Below, piece after piece: positions 27,383 to 38,048 of a stretch of DNA of 64,000 bases. The position numbers and the translations under genes were made by a program. Under the pieces are notes generated by a model. That model did no database searches. It was not told the origin of the DNA and saw only the letters and a list, made by a program, of their open reading frames with translations. Position 1 is the first letter of the stretch. The number at the start of each line of letters is the position of its first letter. The DNA is from an uncultured Terriglobales bacterium (GTDB taxonomy: Bacteria; Acidobacteriota; Terriglobia; Terriglobales; Acidobacteriaceae), in NCBI GenBank assembly GCA_955652395.1, contig CATPBJ010000087.1:1-64000 (forward strand), in the 5' to 3' direction.

Positions 27383-29182
27383 CTATGTGATGCTGACTTC
27401 AGTGTAGGTTCCGAACACTTCGCGCAGCGCTTCGCAGACTTCGCCCACGGTAGCATAGGCTCGCACCGCGTCCACGATGTAGGGCATGGTGTTCGCAGGC
27501 GAAATCTCTCCGTTCGCGGACGACCGCGGCTCCTGGGCCGCGACCTTTTTCAATGCTTCCAGCCGCCGTTGCACTTCTTCGTTCGAGCGTCGTGCGCGCA
27601 AAGCTTTCAGCTTCGCCGATTGCTGCCGGGCCACGCTTTCGTCGATGTACAGAGTGTGTGGCGGCTCTTCCTCGATGACAAATTCGTTGGCGCCCACGAT
27701 GATCTTTTCCTTAGCTTCGGCGGCGCGCTGGTATTGGTATGACGCTTCCGCGACTTCTTTCTGGGGATAGCCGCGCTCGATGGCTTTGACCATGCCGCCC
27801 ATCGCGTCCAGCTTTCCGAAGTAGTCGAAAGCGCCTTTTTCCATTCGGAGCGTCAAGGTTTCGAGAAAATATGACCCTCCGAGAGGATCGGCCGTCTGCG
27901 TCACTCCTGATTCGTAGGCGATGATCTGCTGGGTGCGTAGCGCGATGCGCGCCGCTTCTTCAGTGGGCAGGGCAAAAGCTTCGTCGTAGGAGTCCGTGTG
28001 CAGCGACTGGGTTCCACCCAGCACCGCAGCCAGGGCCTGCAGGGCCACGCGGGCGACGTTGGTCATGGGTTGCTGCGCGGTAAGCGAGACACCCGCCGTC
28101 TGGGTGTGGAAGCGAAGCAACCAGCTGCGCTGGTTCTTGGCCTGGAAACGGTCTTTCATCACCTGATACCAGATCTTGCGGGCCGCTCGATATTTCGCGA
28201 TTTCTTCAAAGAAGTCGCTGTGGGCATTGAAGAAAAAGCTGAGCCGTGGGCCAAAGTCGTCCACATCCAGCCCGCGCCTCTGCGCCCACTCCACGTACTC
28301 GACGCCGTCATACAGAGTGAAAGCCAGTTCCTGCAAAGCGGTCGAGCCCGCCTCGCGAATGTGGTATCCGCTGATGGAAATGGTGTTGAACTTCGGGGTA
28401 AACCTGGAACCGAACTCGAAGGTGTCCACCACCAGGCGCATCGAAGGCGCCGGGGGATAGATGTATTCCTTTTGCGCGATGTATTCCTTCAGGATGTCGT
28501 TCTGCAGCGTGCCGGAAATCTTCTTCCAGTCTGCGCCCTGTTTTTCGGCAACCACCAGGTACATCGCCCACAGCACCGACGCGGGCGAGTTGATGGTCAT
28601 CGAGACCGTGGTCTTTTCCAGATCGATGCCGCCGAAGAGAATCTCCATGTCCTCGAGGGAATCGATGGCGACGCCGCACTTGCCCACCTCGCCTTCGCTC
28701 GCGGGATGATCGGAGTCGTAACCCATGAGCGTGGGGAGATCGAAGGCCACCGACAGTCCACTGCCGCCGCTCTCCAGCAAGTACTGGTAACGCTGGTTGG
28801 TTTCTTCCGGCGAGGCGAAGCCGGAGAATTGCCGCATGGTGAAAAGCTTGCCGCGGTATCCGCTGGCGTGAATGCCGCGTGTGAACGGTGGCTGTCCGGT
28901 ATAGCCCAGATATTTTTCCGCGCTCCAGTCTTCGGGCAGATCGGCAGGGGTATAGAGACGGCGTACCGGAGTGCCGGAAATGGTGGTGAAGCGGGCATGG
29001 CCGTGCTCGTCGCGATTGATTCCGGTGGGCGCGCCAATCGGTTTCTCGGGCGCTTTCTCCAGAGTAGGCAGGAGGGTTTTTTCCGCCCACTCTTTTTCGC
29101 CCTCAGGGGGATGTCGCCCGTCGAACACGTCGGCGATCGGGTTTTCCGCGAATTGCGGCTTGGAAGGCTTCTTCTCGGGCAT
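27383..29182 (-). CDS. methylmalonyl-CoA mutase large (catalytic) subunit
   Basis: [15 protein letters not shown]...; [66 protein letters not shown]. Confidence 0.95.
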   Translation of the reverse strand: MPEKKPSKPQFAENPIADVFDGRHPPEGEKEWAEKTLLPTLEKAPEKPIGAPTGINRDEHGHARFTTISGTPVRRLYTPADLPEDWSAEKYLGYTGQPPFTRGIHASGYRGKLFTMRQFSGFASPEETNQRYQYLLESGGSGLSVAFDLPTLMGYDSDHPASEGEVGKCGVAIDSLEDMEILFGGIDLEKTTVSMTINSPASVLWAMYLVVAEKQGADWKKISGTLQNDILKEYIAQKEYIYPPAPSMRLVVDTFEFGSRFTPKFNTISISGYHIREAGSTALQELAFTLYDGVEYVEWAQRRGLDVDDFGPRLSFFFNAHSDFFEEIAKYRAARKIWYQVMKDRFQAKNQRSWLLRFHTQTAGVSLTAQQPMTNVARVALQALAAVLGGTQSLHTDSYDEAFALPTEEAARIALRTQQIIAYESGVTQTADPLGGSYFLETLTLRMEKGAFDYFGKLDAMGGMVKAIERGYPQKEVAEASYQYQRAAEAKEKIIVGANEFVIEEEPPHTLYIDESVARQQSAKLKALRARRSNEEVQRRLEALKKVAAQEPRSSANGEISPANTMPYIVDAVRAYATVGEVCEALREVFGTYTEVSIT

Positions 29183-29330
29183 AGCACCCCGCCTGCTTCC
29201 GATCATAGAAGAGGCTAGTGCGGGCGGCAAGGCACCGACGTGCATGAAGTAAACGGACCACGGGAGCCGCCCCCGGTTGCCCGGTCGAGTGACGACCAGT
29301 CTTGGGAAGGAAGCGCCTACCTTGAACTGG

Positions 29331-31745
29331 CTACGGTCCGACTACGGGAGGAGTGGCTGGACCTACGTCGTCGCTTTCGGTCTCGGGCTTCGGCACGCCG
29401 GGAGGCAGTACGTTTGCCTTTGTACGTCCGCTGCCGTCGTCGCCCAAGGGCCGAGTCCTTACCGTCACTCCTGATTGTTTTCGCAATTCCTTCAAAATAT
29501 CCTGCCGGTCGTGGCCGGCATACTCGCGGGCAAAACGGGTGAGTGCCTCGGTCAGGATATCGTGGTGATGCAGCGTCTCCAGACCTGGCTCGCGAGTGAT
29601 GTTCAGCCACAAGCGGTGCACTAGGTGAACGTCTTCGGTTTTCAGCGAAGGCGTATGCGGACCGATGTGGAAGGTGTCCACCTTGAGATCAGGGTAGACC
29701 ACCTGGAAAATGAATTGCCGCCTGGGCTCGGGCATCGCTTCCCAGGCATGGCCGAGATAGAACGCCTGTTCCTGTGCGGTCATTTTGCTCGAGAGTCCTG
29801 AGACCACGGCCGAAGCTTCCAGATTGTTGGCGGTTTGCACAATCGCGGACCAGGGGTCGCGGGCGGGCACCACAAGCAGAGAAACGTGTTTGCCAAAGCC
29901 TTCGGCCACTGATACGGCACGCGTAAACAGCTGCTGCTCGTAGTCGCTGAAAATTTGCTCAGTGGAGAGATCGTAGGCGGCTGTGCCGAACTGGCTCACT
30001 CGAGCCGACATGACTACGATGTCCTGCTCCTTGGTGTCGATTCGCTCCAGCGCCCACTTCAGGTGGTTCAAGGTGTTGTAATCCCGGACCGTCACCATCA
30101 CATTTCCGGGACGGATCCCCAGCCCTGAGCGCTCCACCGTGTCGCTTTGCAGTAGCTGGAAGTGTTCCTTCATGTGCTGCTCGGCCAGGGCGTGTTTGCT
30201 CCGGTTGACGCGCTCGGAAACGGTGAAGATCAGGAAGAACGCACCTGCAAAACCGAGGCCGGCAACCGTGGCAATCGACTTGGTAAACAGATTCAGGATA
30301 GCGGTGCACAGCAGCACCAGGAAGACCGAGAAAAGTCCAACCGGCAGCTCATGGCCCGCGATCGTGATGTTCGGCGGGACCTTCCAGCCCCGCTCGCCCT
30401 TGTACTTGATGCGCAGCACCAGCATGGCCAGGCTGTTGAAGGTGAAGCTCCAGATCACTCCAAATGCGTACGCCTCGCCCAGCAGATAGACGTTGCCGCG
30501 GCTCACCAGAATGGTGAACATCTGGAGGATTACAACCAGATTGACAATCCGGTAGGTGGTGCCGAATCGCGGATGCGGCTGCCGGAACCAGTCGGTGAGA
30601 ACGCCATCTTCCGAAATGCGGTTGAGCACGCCGTTGGAACCGATGATGGCTGTATTGACCGCGCCCGACAGGATCAGGAAACCCACCACCACCACGAAGG
30701 CGCGGAAAGCCAGCCGCAGTAGCAGCGGGCCCCACTGATACATGGCGAGCCCGGCAATCAGGTTGTCTTTGTAAACCGGAACCCGCACCGAGTCCGGAAT
30801 AATCATCACGAACAACAGCGCCGTGAGCCCGGTAAAGACGAAACTGTAAACCGCGATGATGATGGCCGCCCGCTTCAGGTTCTTCAGCTTGGGGTGCGCC
30901 AGCTCGCGGTTGACCTGGGCCAGTGATTCCTCGCCGCTCATGGCCAGCACGCAATGGCCAAAGGCAATCAGGATGCCGAGAATGGCGAACTTGGAGGCGA
31001 GACCGTGCGCTAGGTCGGTGTGCTTCAAAAAGCCCAGGGCTTCCTCGCTGAACTTCAGGCTATCGGCGGTGGGCAGGGGAACCGACTGGTATCCCTGCTT
31101 CAGAAGGGTGAGGGCGGACCAGCCGAGCAGGATGACCACCATGACCGTGGTGATCTGCATGACCCGTAGCGCCTTCTCGCTGGATTCCTGAATCCCTTTG
31201 GTGTTCTGCCACCAGAAGTAGATAGTCACGATCAGAGCAAATACCACGGACGTCCAGTTAACATCTACGTGGGGCGTCCCCTGAAAGATGTTGTGCATGG
31301 CTCGCGGGATCCAGCCATGGGAGTCGGCGGTGGCAAAGGTGTCATTGATCAGTCCGGCGATGTATTGCCCCGCGGAAACACCCGAAATCGGGCCGGTCAA
31401 GATGTAATCGAACATCAGCGCCGACACGCTGATCTTGGCTAGGGTCCCGCCCAGCGCCTCTTTGACTACGCGGTAGACGCCGCCGCGGACGAACATGGAA
31501 CAACTTTCCACGTAAACCGCCCGTACCGCGAACGAGAACAGCATTACTCCCACGATGAACCAGGGGGCGGATTTCCCGATGGCCTGCTCGGCGATACCGG
31601 CAGCATAAAACGCGGACGACCCCAAATCGTTCAACACAATGGCAGCCGCACGCCAGTAGGAGATGAAGGTCAGCATCACCGACGTCGCGACTACGATGCG
31701 AACGCGGCTACTGGTTGAGCCTCCGGGTTGTAAAGGAGATGCCAT
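29331..31745 (-). CDS. APC-family amino acid permease with long C-terminal cytosolic region
   Basis: ~12 hydrophobic segments; [26 protein letters not shown]-terminal ~330 aa soluble. Confidence 0.85.
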   Translation of the reverse strand: MASPLQPGGSTSSRVRIVVATSVMLTFISYWRAAAIVLNDLGSSAFYAAGIAEQAIGKSAPWFIVGVMLFSFAVRAVYVESCSMFVRGGVYRVVKEALGGTLAKISVSALMFDYILTGPISGVSAGQYIAGLINDTFATADSHGWIPRAMHNIFQGTPHVDVNWTSVVFALIVTIYFWWQNTKGIQESSEKALRVMQITTVMVVILLGWSALTLLKQGYQSVPLPTADSLKFSEEALGFLKHTDLAHGLASKFAILGILIAFGHCVLAMSGEESLAQVNRELAHPKLKNLKRAAIIIAVYSFVFTGLTALLFVMIIPDSVRVPVYKDNLIAGLAMYQWGPLLLRLAFRAFVVVVGFLILSGAVNTAIIGSNGVLNRISEDGVLTDWFRQPHPRFGTTYRIVNLVVILQMFTILVSRGNVYLLGEAYAFGVIWSFTFNSLAMLVLRIKYKGERGWKVPPNITIAGHELPVGLFSVFLVLLCTAILNLFTKSIATVAGLGFAGAFFLIFTVSERVNRSKHALAEQHMKEHFQLLQSDTVERSGLGIRPGNVMVTVRDYNTLNHLKWALERIDTKEQDIVVMSARVSQFGTAAYDLSTEQIFSDYEQQLFTRAVSVAEGFGKHVSLLVVPARDPWSAIVQTANNLEASAVVSGLSSKMTAQEQAFYLGHAWEAMPEPRRQFIFQVVYPDLKVDTFHIGPHTPSLKTEDVHLVHRLWLNITREPGLETLHHHDILTEALTRFAREYAGHDRQDILKELRKQSGVTVRTRPLGDDGSGRTKANVLPPGVPKPETESDDVGPATPPVVGP

Positions 31746-32035
31746 TGCGAGGCGGGCTAGCCGATACGCGCACCGGAATTGCCACGGTCTAGCGGCGACT
31801 CGATAACTCTATCGTCGGCGTCGCCCTGGACCGGCACAATCGCCGGGCTGAGCGCTCCCGTGGTGCATAAGAACTTTAGCAGAAGAATTCTATTCCTGAG
31901 GAGAGGCCCCATGGGCGCCACACATGTTAGCCCATAGTAGGAATGACGGACAGATCGAAAAATCGAATATGCCGGATCGGCGCCTTCGCGAAATTGATAT
32001 CTGCGGCATTTTGTTATGCTTGCCGAGTGTTGCGC

Positions 32036-33688
32036 ATGCACAAGAGCGCGTGGCTGCTGGTTCTGCTCTCGGCCGGCCTGCAGATTGTAATCTTCCCTCT
32101 GCCCGATCTGTATTTTCTGGGCTGGGCTGCTGTGGCTCCGTTGCTGGTTGCCCTGCTGCGGGCGCGAGAACCAGATACCTTGCAGCTCCTGGCAGGCGTC
32201 AAGCTGCTGCCGGCAAACCCGGGTCAAGCCTTCCTTCTGGCCTACACCTGCGGCATTCTCTGGTATGCGGGAACCTGCTACTGGATCTACAACACCATGC
32301 GGCAGTATGGGGGCGTGGGTACGCTCGCCGCCCTCGGACTGCTGATTCTTTTCTGCCTGTATCTTGCCCTCTATCATGGCATCTTCGGCTTGCTGATCAG
32401 CCTGCTGGCAAGCCGAACCGACGGCGTGGGGAGAAATCCCTTCAGCCGCCGGGCTCTTCTTCTGGCCCCGTTTGCCTGGGTCGCGGTGGAACTAGCCCGC
32501 ACTCGCATAACCGGATTTCCCTGGAACCTGTTAGGCATCAGCCAGGTGGACAACCTCCCTCTTACCCACATTGCCACCGTGACCGGCGTGTACGGGCTGT
32601 CTTTCGAACTTATGATCGTGAATACGGGGCTGGCTGCCGCTTTCGTAATTCGCGCGGAGAGGGGTCAGCGCAGCAAACGCAAGCCGCTCCTGCTGGCGAC
32701 AAGCGCCGCAGTCATCGTGCTGCAAGCCGGAAGATTGATCAGTCCGCCCGCTCTGCCCACGGACCACATCGCCCGTCTGGTGCAGCAGAACATTCCAGTT
32801 CTGCAGGGAAGCGACTGGACCAAGGAATATTTCGAGGGCACGCTGCGGGATTTGAGCTCGGTCAGTCTGCATACTTCCAGCTTGAACGGCTCCTGGCAAG
32901 ATCAAGCGAATCCGGGTTCGCCTCGGTCGGTGCGCCCTGATCTGATTGTCTGGCCGGAGTCTCCAGCGCCGTTCTACACCACCGATCCCGCATTTCGAGA
33001 GACCGTCAGCAACATCGCTCGCGAATCCCAAACCTGGATGCTGGTGGGAAGCCTTGGCATTCGCAATGCCGGCGAAACGCCAGGTCGCGCCACTCAACTC
33101 TACAACTCCGGAACTCTGGTCAGCCCAGCCGGTGAGTGGGTCGGACGGTACGACAAGATGCACCTGGTTCCGTTCGGCGAGTATGTCCCTTTCAAGCGGG
33201 TGTTCGGCTTCGCCGGCGGCCTGACCCAGGAAGTTGGCGATTTCTCGCCGGGCACCTCGCGGGCGCCGCTTCAGGCCGGGAGCAAGCTTGGCGTCTTCAT
33301 CTGTTACGAATCTATCTTCCCCGATGAGATCCGTCAGCTCGCGGCCAATGGTGCCCAGGTCTTTGTGAATATTTCGAATGACGGCTGGTACGGAGACAGC
33401 GGAGCCTACGCCCAGCACCTGAAACAGGCCCGCATGCGCGCCGTGGAAAATGACCGTTGGCTGCTGCGTGATACCAACACTGGAGTGACCGCATCGATCG
33501 ATCCTTACGGGCGAGTTGTGTCCATCATTCCCCGCAAGGTACGGGCTGCTCTCGAGGCCCCCTACGCCCTCACCAACGTAACCACGTTCTACACCCGTCA
33601 CGGCGACTGGTTCGCTTACCTGTGTGCGATAATTTCTGCTGCGGGCCTGTTGCTCAATTTCCGGTTCCGCGCAAGGGCAGAACCTTAA
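32036..33688 (+). CDS. lnt: apolipoprotein N-acyltransferase
   Basis: Multi-TM N-terminus; VWPESPAPFYT, YDKMHLVPFGEYVPF, GVFICYESIFPDEIRQLAANGAQVFVNISNDGWYG. Confidence 0.93.
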   Translation: MHKSAWLLVLLSAGLQIVIFPLPDLYFLGWAAVAPLLVALLRAREPDTLQLLAGVKLLPANPGQAFLLAYTCGILWYAGTCYWIYNTMRQYGGVGTLAALGLLILFCLYLALYHGIFGLLISLLASRTDGVGRNPFSRRALLLAPFAWVAVELARTRITGFPWNLLGISQVDNLPLTHIATVTGVYGLSFELMIVNTGLAAAFVIRAERGQRSKRKPLLLATSAAVIVLQAGRLISPPALPTDHIARLVQQNIPVLQGSDWTKEYFEGTLRDLSSVSLHTSSLNGSWQDQANPGSPRSVRPDLIVWPESPAPFYTTDPAFRETVSNIARESQTWMLVGSLGIRNAGETPGRATQLYNSGTLVSPAGEWVGRYDKMHLVPFGEYVPFKRVFGFAGGLTQEVGDFSPGTSRAPLQAGSKLGVFICYESIFPDEIRQLAANGAQVFVNISNDGWYGDSGAYAQHLKQARMRAVENDRWLLRDTNTGVTASIDPYGRVVSIIPRKVRAALEAPYALTNVTTFYTRHGDWFAYLCAIISAAGLLLNFRFRARAEP

Positions 33689-33690
33689 TC

Positions 33691-34816
33691 ATGAATGAAG
33701 AGCTTGAACACGAATACGCGGGTCTGAAGGACCAAGTCCGTGATCTCCGGGAGTACCTTTGACGCCGGCAAGCTTCGTGCACAGCTAGCGGAAATCGAGA
33801 AGCAGGCTGCTGACCCAGGTCTTTGGTCGAATCCACAAAAGTCTCAGCAGGTCATGCGGCAGAAAAAACGCCTGGAAAACGTGCTGGCGACCGAGGTTGA
33901 CCTGGTGCGACGCGGTGACGACATATCCGCCTATTTCGATCTGGGCCGCGAAGGGGAAAGCGTCGAAGCCGATCTGCGGCGCGAGATTGACTCGCTGCGG
34001 AACCTGGTCGACCGGCTCGAGACCGAGAGCCTGCTGTCCGGCGAAAACGATGCCCGGAATGCCATCGTGACCATCCATCCCGGGGCGGGAGGAACGGAAT
34101 CGCAGGACTGGGCCGACATGCTGCTGCGCATGTATCTTCGCTGGGCGGAACGACGCGGCTTCCAGACCGTTCTGTACGATTACCAGCCGGGTGAGGAAGC
34201 GGGACTGAAATCCGCGACTTTCGCTGTCAATGGCGAATACGGTTTTGGACTGCTGACCAGCGAAATCGGCGTCCACCGCCTGGTGCGCATTTCGCCCTTC
34301 GATCAGGCCAAGCGCCGACATACGTCGTTTGCCAGCGTTTTTGTTTCCCCTGAAATCGATGACAGCATTGAAATCGTGATCAAGCCGGAAGAGTTGCGCG
34401 TGGACACCTACCGTTCCAGCGGCAAGGGTGGACAGCACGTGAACACCACCGACTCGGCCGTGCGCATTACGCATCTTCCCACGGGCCTAGTGGCCAGCTG
34501 CCAGAACGAGCGTTCGCAGCACAAGAACCGGGAACGGGCCATGAGCATGCTGAAATCCAAGCTCTATGAATACGAGCTGGAGAAGAAACGCGAAGTCACT
34601 CGCAAGATTGAAGACTCCAAGCTCGACATCGACTTCGGTTCGCAGATTCGTTCGTACGTCTTGCAGCCTTACCGCATGATCAAAGATCACCGCACGAAAA
34701 TGGAAGTGGGCGACGTGGATCGGGTGCTCGATGGCGACATTGATCCCTTTATCCGCGCCTACCTGCGCATGCGGCGAGGGGAGAAGCAAGACGGAAATAA
34801 GCAGAACGGAAATTAG
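33691..34816 (+). CDS. prfB: peptide chain release factor 2, programmed +1 frameshift at CTT TGA C (33757-33763)
   Basis: ATG 33691 MNEELEHEYAGLKDQVRDLREYL-TGA(33760-33762); +1 frame continues DAGKLRAQLAEIEKQ...HPGAGGTESQDWADMLLRMYLRWAE...RSSGKGGQHVNTTDSAVRITHLPTG. SD-like GGGAG precedes CTT TGA. Confidence 0.96.
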
Positions 34817-34855
34817 TGTGAGGGGAATCAGCAAAAGCAGGAGGAGTTCGGCATT

Positions 34856-36103
34856 ATGGCCCGCATGATCGATCTCATCCGCGCGTCGGCGGTGCCGTCG
34901 AACCTGATGCAGTCCGCCGCCAAAGGGTCGCTCTCCGTCCCTCCCCGGGAGATGATTGAGATATTGGTGTACCTCGCCGTCCACAGCAAAGTCTTCGGCG
35001 AGCAGGCTCAGCTCACGCTCGCCGGCTGGGACGAAGCGGCATCGCGGGCCGCTGCCGGTGATTCGACGACATCGAAAGAAGTTCTGGACTATCTGGTTTC
35101 TCCGAAGAACCTGCGGCCGGCGCTGCTGTCGGCGCTGCTGGCAAATCCATCGGTATCGGAAGAATCGCTGCTCGAAATGGCGCTCGGCGCCGGGCGTGAC
35201 CTGGTCGATCTGATGTTGAAAAGCGACCGGGTCAGTCGGTCTTCCGCTCTTCGGAATGCTCTGCTCTCGAATCCCAATCTGCGCGGGATTCAATCAGAGA
35301 CCTTCCGCAATAAGCTTGAGCCCGCGGCTCCCGTTAGCGCTCCCGCAGTCGAAGCCCCCGCGGCAGACGCTGCGCCGGAGGCGGTGACGACTGGGCTGGA
35401 GGAGGTTTTTCAGGCGGCATCTGCGAACGAGGTCCACGAAGCAGAAGATGTGCTCGATGAAGGCGTTTTGGCCTATTTCGCCGAGCACGCGAACGAAATC
35501 GCCGCCAAGGCCGAACATCCCTATCAGCCCATCGGTGGCATTCACGAAGAATTCTCTGAGGCGGACAAGCCGCCGGCCGGGCAGGCAGCTACAACTACAG
35601 CATCCGGCAGCAGCATGGCGGGAGCAGCCGCCAAGAAAGCCCCCGTCAAGAAGGCTCAGTTGTCCCCCAAGGAAGAACGGGGCAGCGCCTTGCAGAAAAT
35701 TGCCAAGCTGGACATCAAAGGCCGCATTCAGTTGGCCATGAAAGGTTCGAAGGAAGAACGATCGCTGCTCATCCGCGATGGCACCAAGATCGTGGCTTTG
35801 GCGGTTCTGGAATCTCCCAAGATCAGCGACGGCGAAGTAGAGCGATTTGCCACGCAGAAGAATGTCCTCGAAGCCGTGCTTCGCGGCATACCGATGAAGC
35901 GCCGGTTCGCCAAGAATTATGCGGTCGTGCGCAATCTGGTCTTTAACCCGCGCACGCCCCTCGATCTTTCACTCTCTCTCATGAAGAACTTGCTGGTAGG
36001 CGATCTTCGTAACCTCTCAAACAACAAAGAGATTTCGGACACGGTCCGCAAGCTGGCCACAAAGATGTTCAAGCAAAAGATGGAAAGCAATGCCAAGCGC
36101 TGA
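34856..36103 (+). CDS. hypothetical protein with repeat-type (HEAT-like) helical segments
   Basis: 415 aa ORF with repeated LL.NP-type helices (LRPALLSALLANPSVSEESL, NALLSNPNL). Confidence 0.7.
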   Translation: MARMIDLIRASAVPSNLMQSAAKGSLSVPPREMIEILVYLAVHSKVFGEQAQLTLAGWDEAASRAAAGDSTTSKEVLDYLVSPKNLRPALLSALLANPSVSEESLLEMALGAGRDLVDLMLKSDRVSRSSALRNALLSNPNLRGIQSETFRNKLEPAAPVSAPAVEAPAADAAPEAVTTGLEEVFQAASANEVHEAEDVLDEGVLAYFAEHANEIAAKAEHPYQPIGGIHEEFSEADKPPAGQAATTTASGSSMAGAAAKKAPVKKAQLSPKEERGSALQKIAKLDIKGRIQLAMKGSKEERSLLIRDGTKIVALAVLESPKISDGEVERFATQKNVLEAVLRGIPMKRRFAKNYAVVRNLVFNPRTPLDLSLSLMKNLLVGDLRNLSNNKEISDTVRKLATKMFKQKMESNAKR

Positions 36104-36104
36104 C

Positions 36105-36162
36105 CTCGGCAGGAACCACGCGGGGACAGCCGCCCTCGACTGTCCTCGTGGTTCTTGCCGAG
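36105..36162. terminator. long hairpin CTCGGCAGGAACCACG...CGTGGTTCTTGCCGAG
   Basis: Strong inverted repeat immediately after the upstream stop codon. Confidence 0.55.
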
Positions 36163-36200
36163 ACTGGCTTTCCCTGCGACCGGCGCACTACAATCCCTGC

Positions 36201-36614
36201 ATGGTTTCCTTGCCGGAGTCTGATCCCATCACGGACTTGCTCAAGCGTTCCCGGACCATCGCGGTGGTGGGACTGTCCAACAGCCCGCTGCGCCCCAGTC
36301 ACGGCGTGTCCGCGTACATGCAGACGCACGGCTATCGCATCCTTCCGGTCAATCCGAAGATCCACGGCTCTCTGGGAGAGAAAGCGTTCGCGTCATTGCT
36401 CGAGGTCCCGGGAACAATTGATATAGTCAACATTTTTCGCCGGCCTGAATTTGTGGAAGAGGTTGTCGACCAGGCACTCCGCCTGAAGGTGCCTGTGATC
36501 TGGATGCAAGAAGGAGTCGTTCACGAGAAAGCGGCGCAGAAAGCCCGCCAGGCAGGCATCTTCGTCATCATGGACCGCTGCATTCTGAAAGAGCACCGCG
36601 CCCGCTTCGGGTAG
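36201..36614 (+). CDS. CoA-binding domain protein (YccU-like)
   Basis: SRTIAVVGLSNSPLRPSHGVSAYMQTHGYRILPVNP, VWMQEGVV. Confidence 0.88.
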   Translation: MVSLPESDPITDLLKRSRTIAVVGLSNSPLRPSHGVSAYMQTHGYRILPVNPKIHGSLGEKAFASLLEVPGTIDIVNIFRRPEFVEEVVDQALRLKVPVIWMQEGVVHEKAAQKARQAGIFVIMDRCILKEHRARFG

Positions 36615-36711
36615 GGTTCACCTCACAAAGGCACTGCATGAACCACCAAAGCAGCGCCCACGAAATCCAACTCTGGATGGGATTCCCAGCGTGTCCTTCG
36701 TGGCTTATGCT

Positions 36712-37980
36712 CTACGCCTTCACGAAAATGACGGTCGCGTCATCATGCAAGCCTTCGCCATTGGCGAAGCTCCGAACGTCGGCCAAGATAGTTTCGGCCG
36801 AGGCCCGCGGCTGCAGCACATGGTCCCGCATCCGGTCCGCGCCGTACTCTTCGTCGGACAGGCCGGTGGCCTCGGTAATCCCGTCACTGTAGAAGACCAG
36901 ACGCGAACCTTTGGAGAGCTGCACTCGGCTCTCGGAGAATTCCCCGGTGCCCAGCCCCAGCGGCATTCCGCGTTCACTGTCCAGAAAGCGCGCACCGTGT
37001 TCATCGACCAGCAGCGGCCGCAGATGACCGGCGCTGGAAAAGGTCAATTCCCGGGTCGATGGATTGAGCACTGCCAGTAGCATGGTGACAAACTTACCGG
37101 AGGGAAAATCTTCGACCAGCAAGCGATTCAGACGAGTCAGAACTTCTCCCGGGCCGCTGCAGGTCTGCGCCAGGGAGCGCAGCATGCCGCGAGTAGCAGA
37201 CATCAGCAGGGCAGCCGCCGTGCCTTTTCCCGAAACATCCGCCAGCACCAGGCCCCAGCATCCGTCGTCGAAAGCAATAAAATCGTACCAGTCTCCTCCC
37301 ACCGCGCCCGCCGGAATTGACAGGCCGGAAACCGCGAAGCCGGGAATATAGGGGGAACTCTTGGGCAATAACGCCTCTTGGATGGCGCGCGCTTCGCTTG
37401 CCTCCTGGGTCATCCTCTGCCGTTCATGCCGTTCGTGCTGAAAGCGGCGCGCATTATGCACGGCGACTGCGACATGTTCGCACAGTCCCTGCAACCAGCG
37501 CAGATGCTCACGCGTGAAGGCGTCCAGTTCGTGATGGGAAGCCGCGAACACTCCCACCAGCCGACCATCCACGAGCAGAGGGATGGCCACTTCAGAGAGT
37601 GTGGTTGCCTCGCAGGCGATGTAGTAGGGATCCTGGCGAACGTCGGGTGCGTAGCGTATCTGCCCGGTGGACGCAACGTAACCCACCAGACCTTCTTTCC
37701 CCACTTTCAACCGCGCGCCCTTGCCGTGAAGGGTGCAGCCATGGACGCCGGCCATCTCCAGCTCCCCCCGCTCTTCGTCATGCAAGTACACAGTTGTTTC
37801 CACACAGCAGAACGCTGCAGCCACGTCGTCCACAATCTTGTTTATGAGTTCATCCAGGTCGAGGATGGAGGTAATCTTCTGCGACCATTTCTGCAGTTTG
37901 AGCAGATGTTCGACCTGATCGAGCTGCACTGGACGAATAGCGCCCGTGTCGGAAACAAGAGATCTTGGGCTTGCGGCCAT
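36712..37980 (-). CDS. GAF domain - PP2C/SpoIIE serine phosphatase
   Basis: GAF region then GGDWYDFIAFDDGCWGLVLADVSGKGTAAALLMS ... LVFYSDGITEATG. Confidence 0.92.
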   Translation of the reverse strand: MAASPRSLVSDTGAIRPVQLDQVEHLLKLQKWSQKITSILDLDELINKIVDDVAAAFCCVETTVYLHDEERGELEMAGVHGCTLHGKGARLKVGKEGLVGYVASTGQIRYAPDVRQDPYYIACEATTLSEVAIPLLVDGRLVGVFAASHHELDAFTREHLRWLQGLCEHVAVAVHNARRFQHERHERQRMTQEASEARAIQEALLPKSSPYIPGFAVSGLSIPAGAVGGDWYDFIAFDDGCWGLVLADVSGKGTAAALLMSATRGMLRSLAQTCSGPGEVLTRLNRLLVEDFPSGKFVTMLLAVLNPSTRELTFSSAGHLRPLLVDEHGARFLDSERGMPLGLGTGEFSESRVQLSKGSRLVFYSDGITEATGLSDEEYGADRMRDHVLQPRASAETILADVRSFANGEGLHDDATVIFVKA

Positions 37981-38048
37981 GGGGATCCAGCCTCCTTGTG
38001 GGACTAAAGGAAAAGGAAAGAACCTTACATGTGAGTAGATGCCAGGGT

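Noticed and set aside
27998-29218. 406-aa plus-strand ORF opposite the methylmalonyl-CoA mutase gene
   Set aside because: High-GC shadow ORF; His/Arg/Gly-rich low-complexity translation, while the minus strand encodes a clear mutase.
32531-33601. 356-aa minus-strand ORF opposite lnt
   Set aside because: Antisense to conserved Lnt catalytic motifs.
33691-33763. prfB as a pseudogene with an early stop
   Set aside because: The CTT TGA C context with an upstream SD-like sequence is the known programmed RF2 frameshift.
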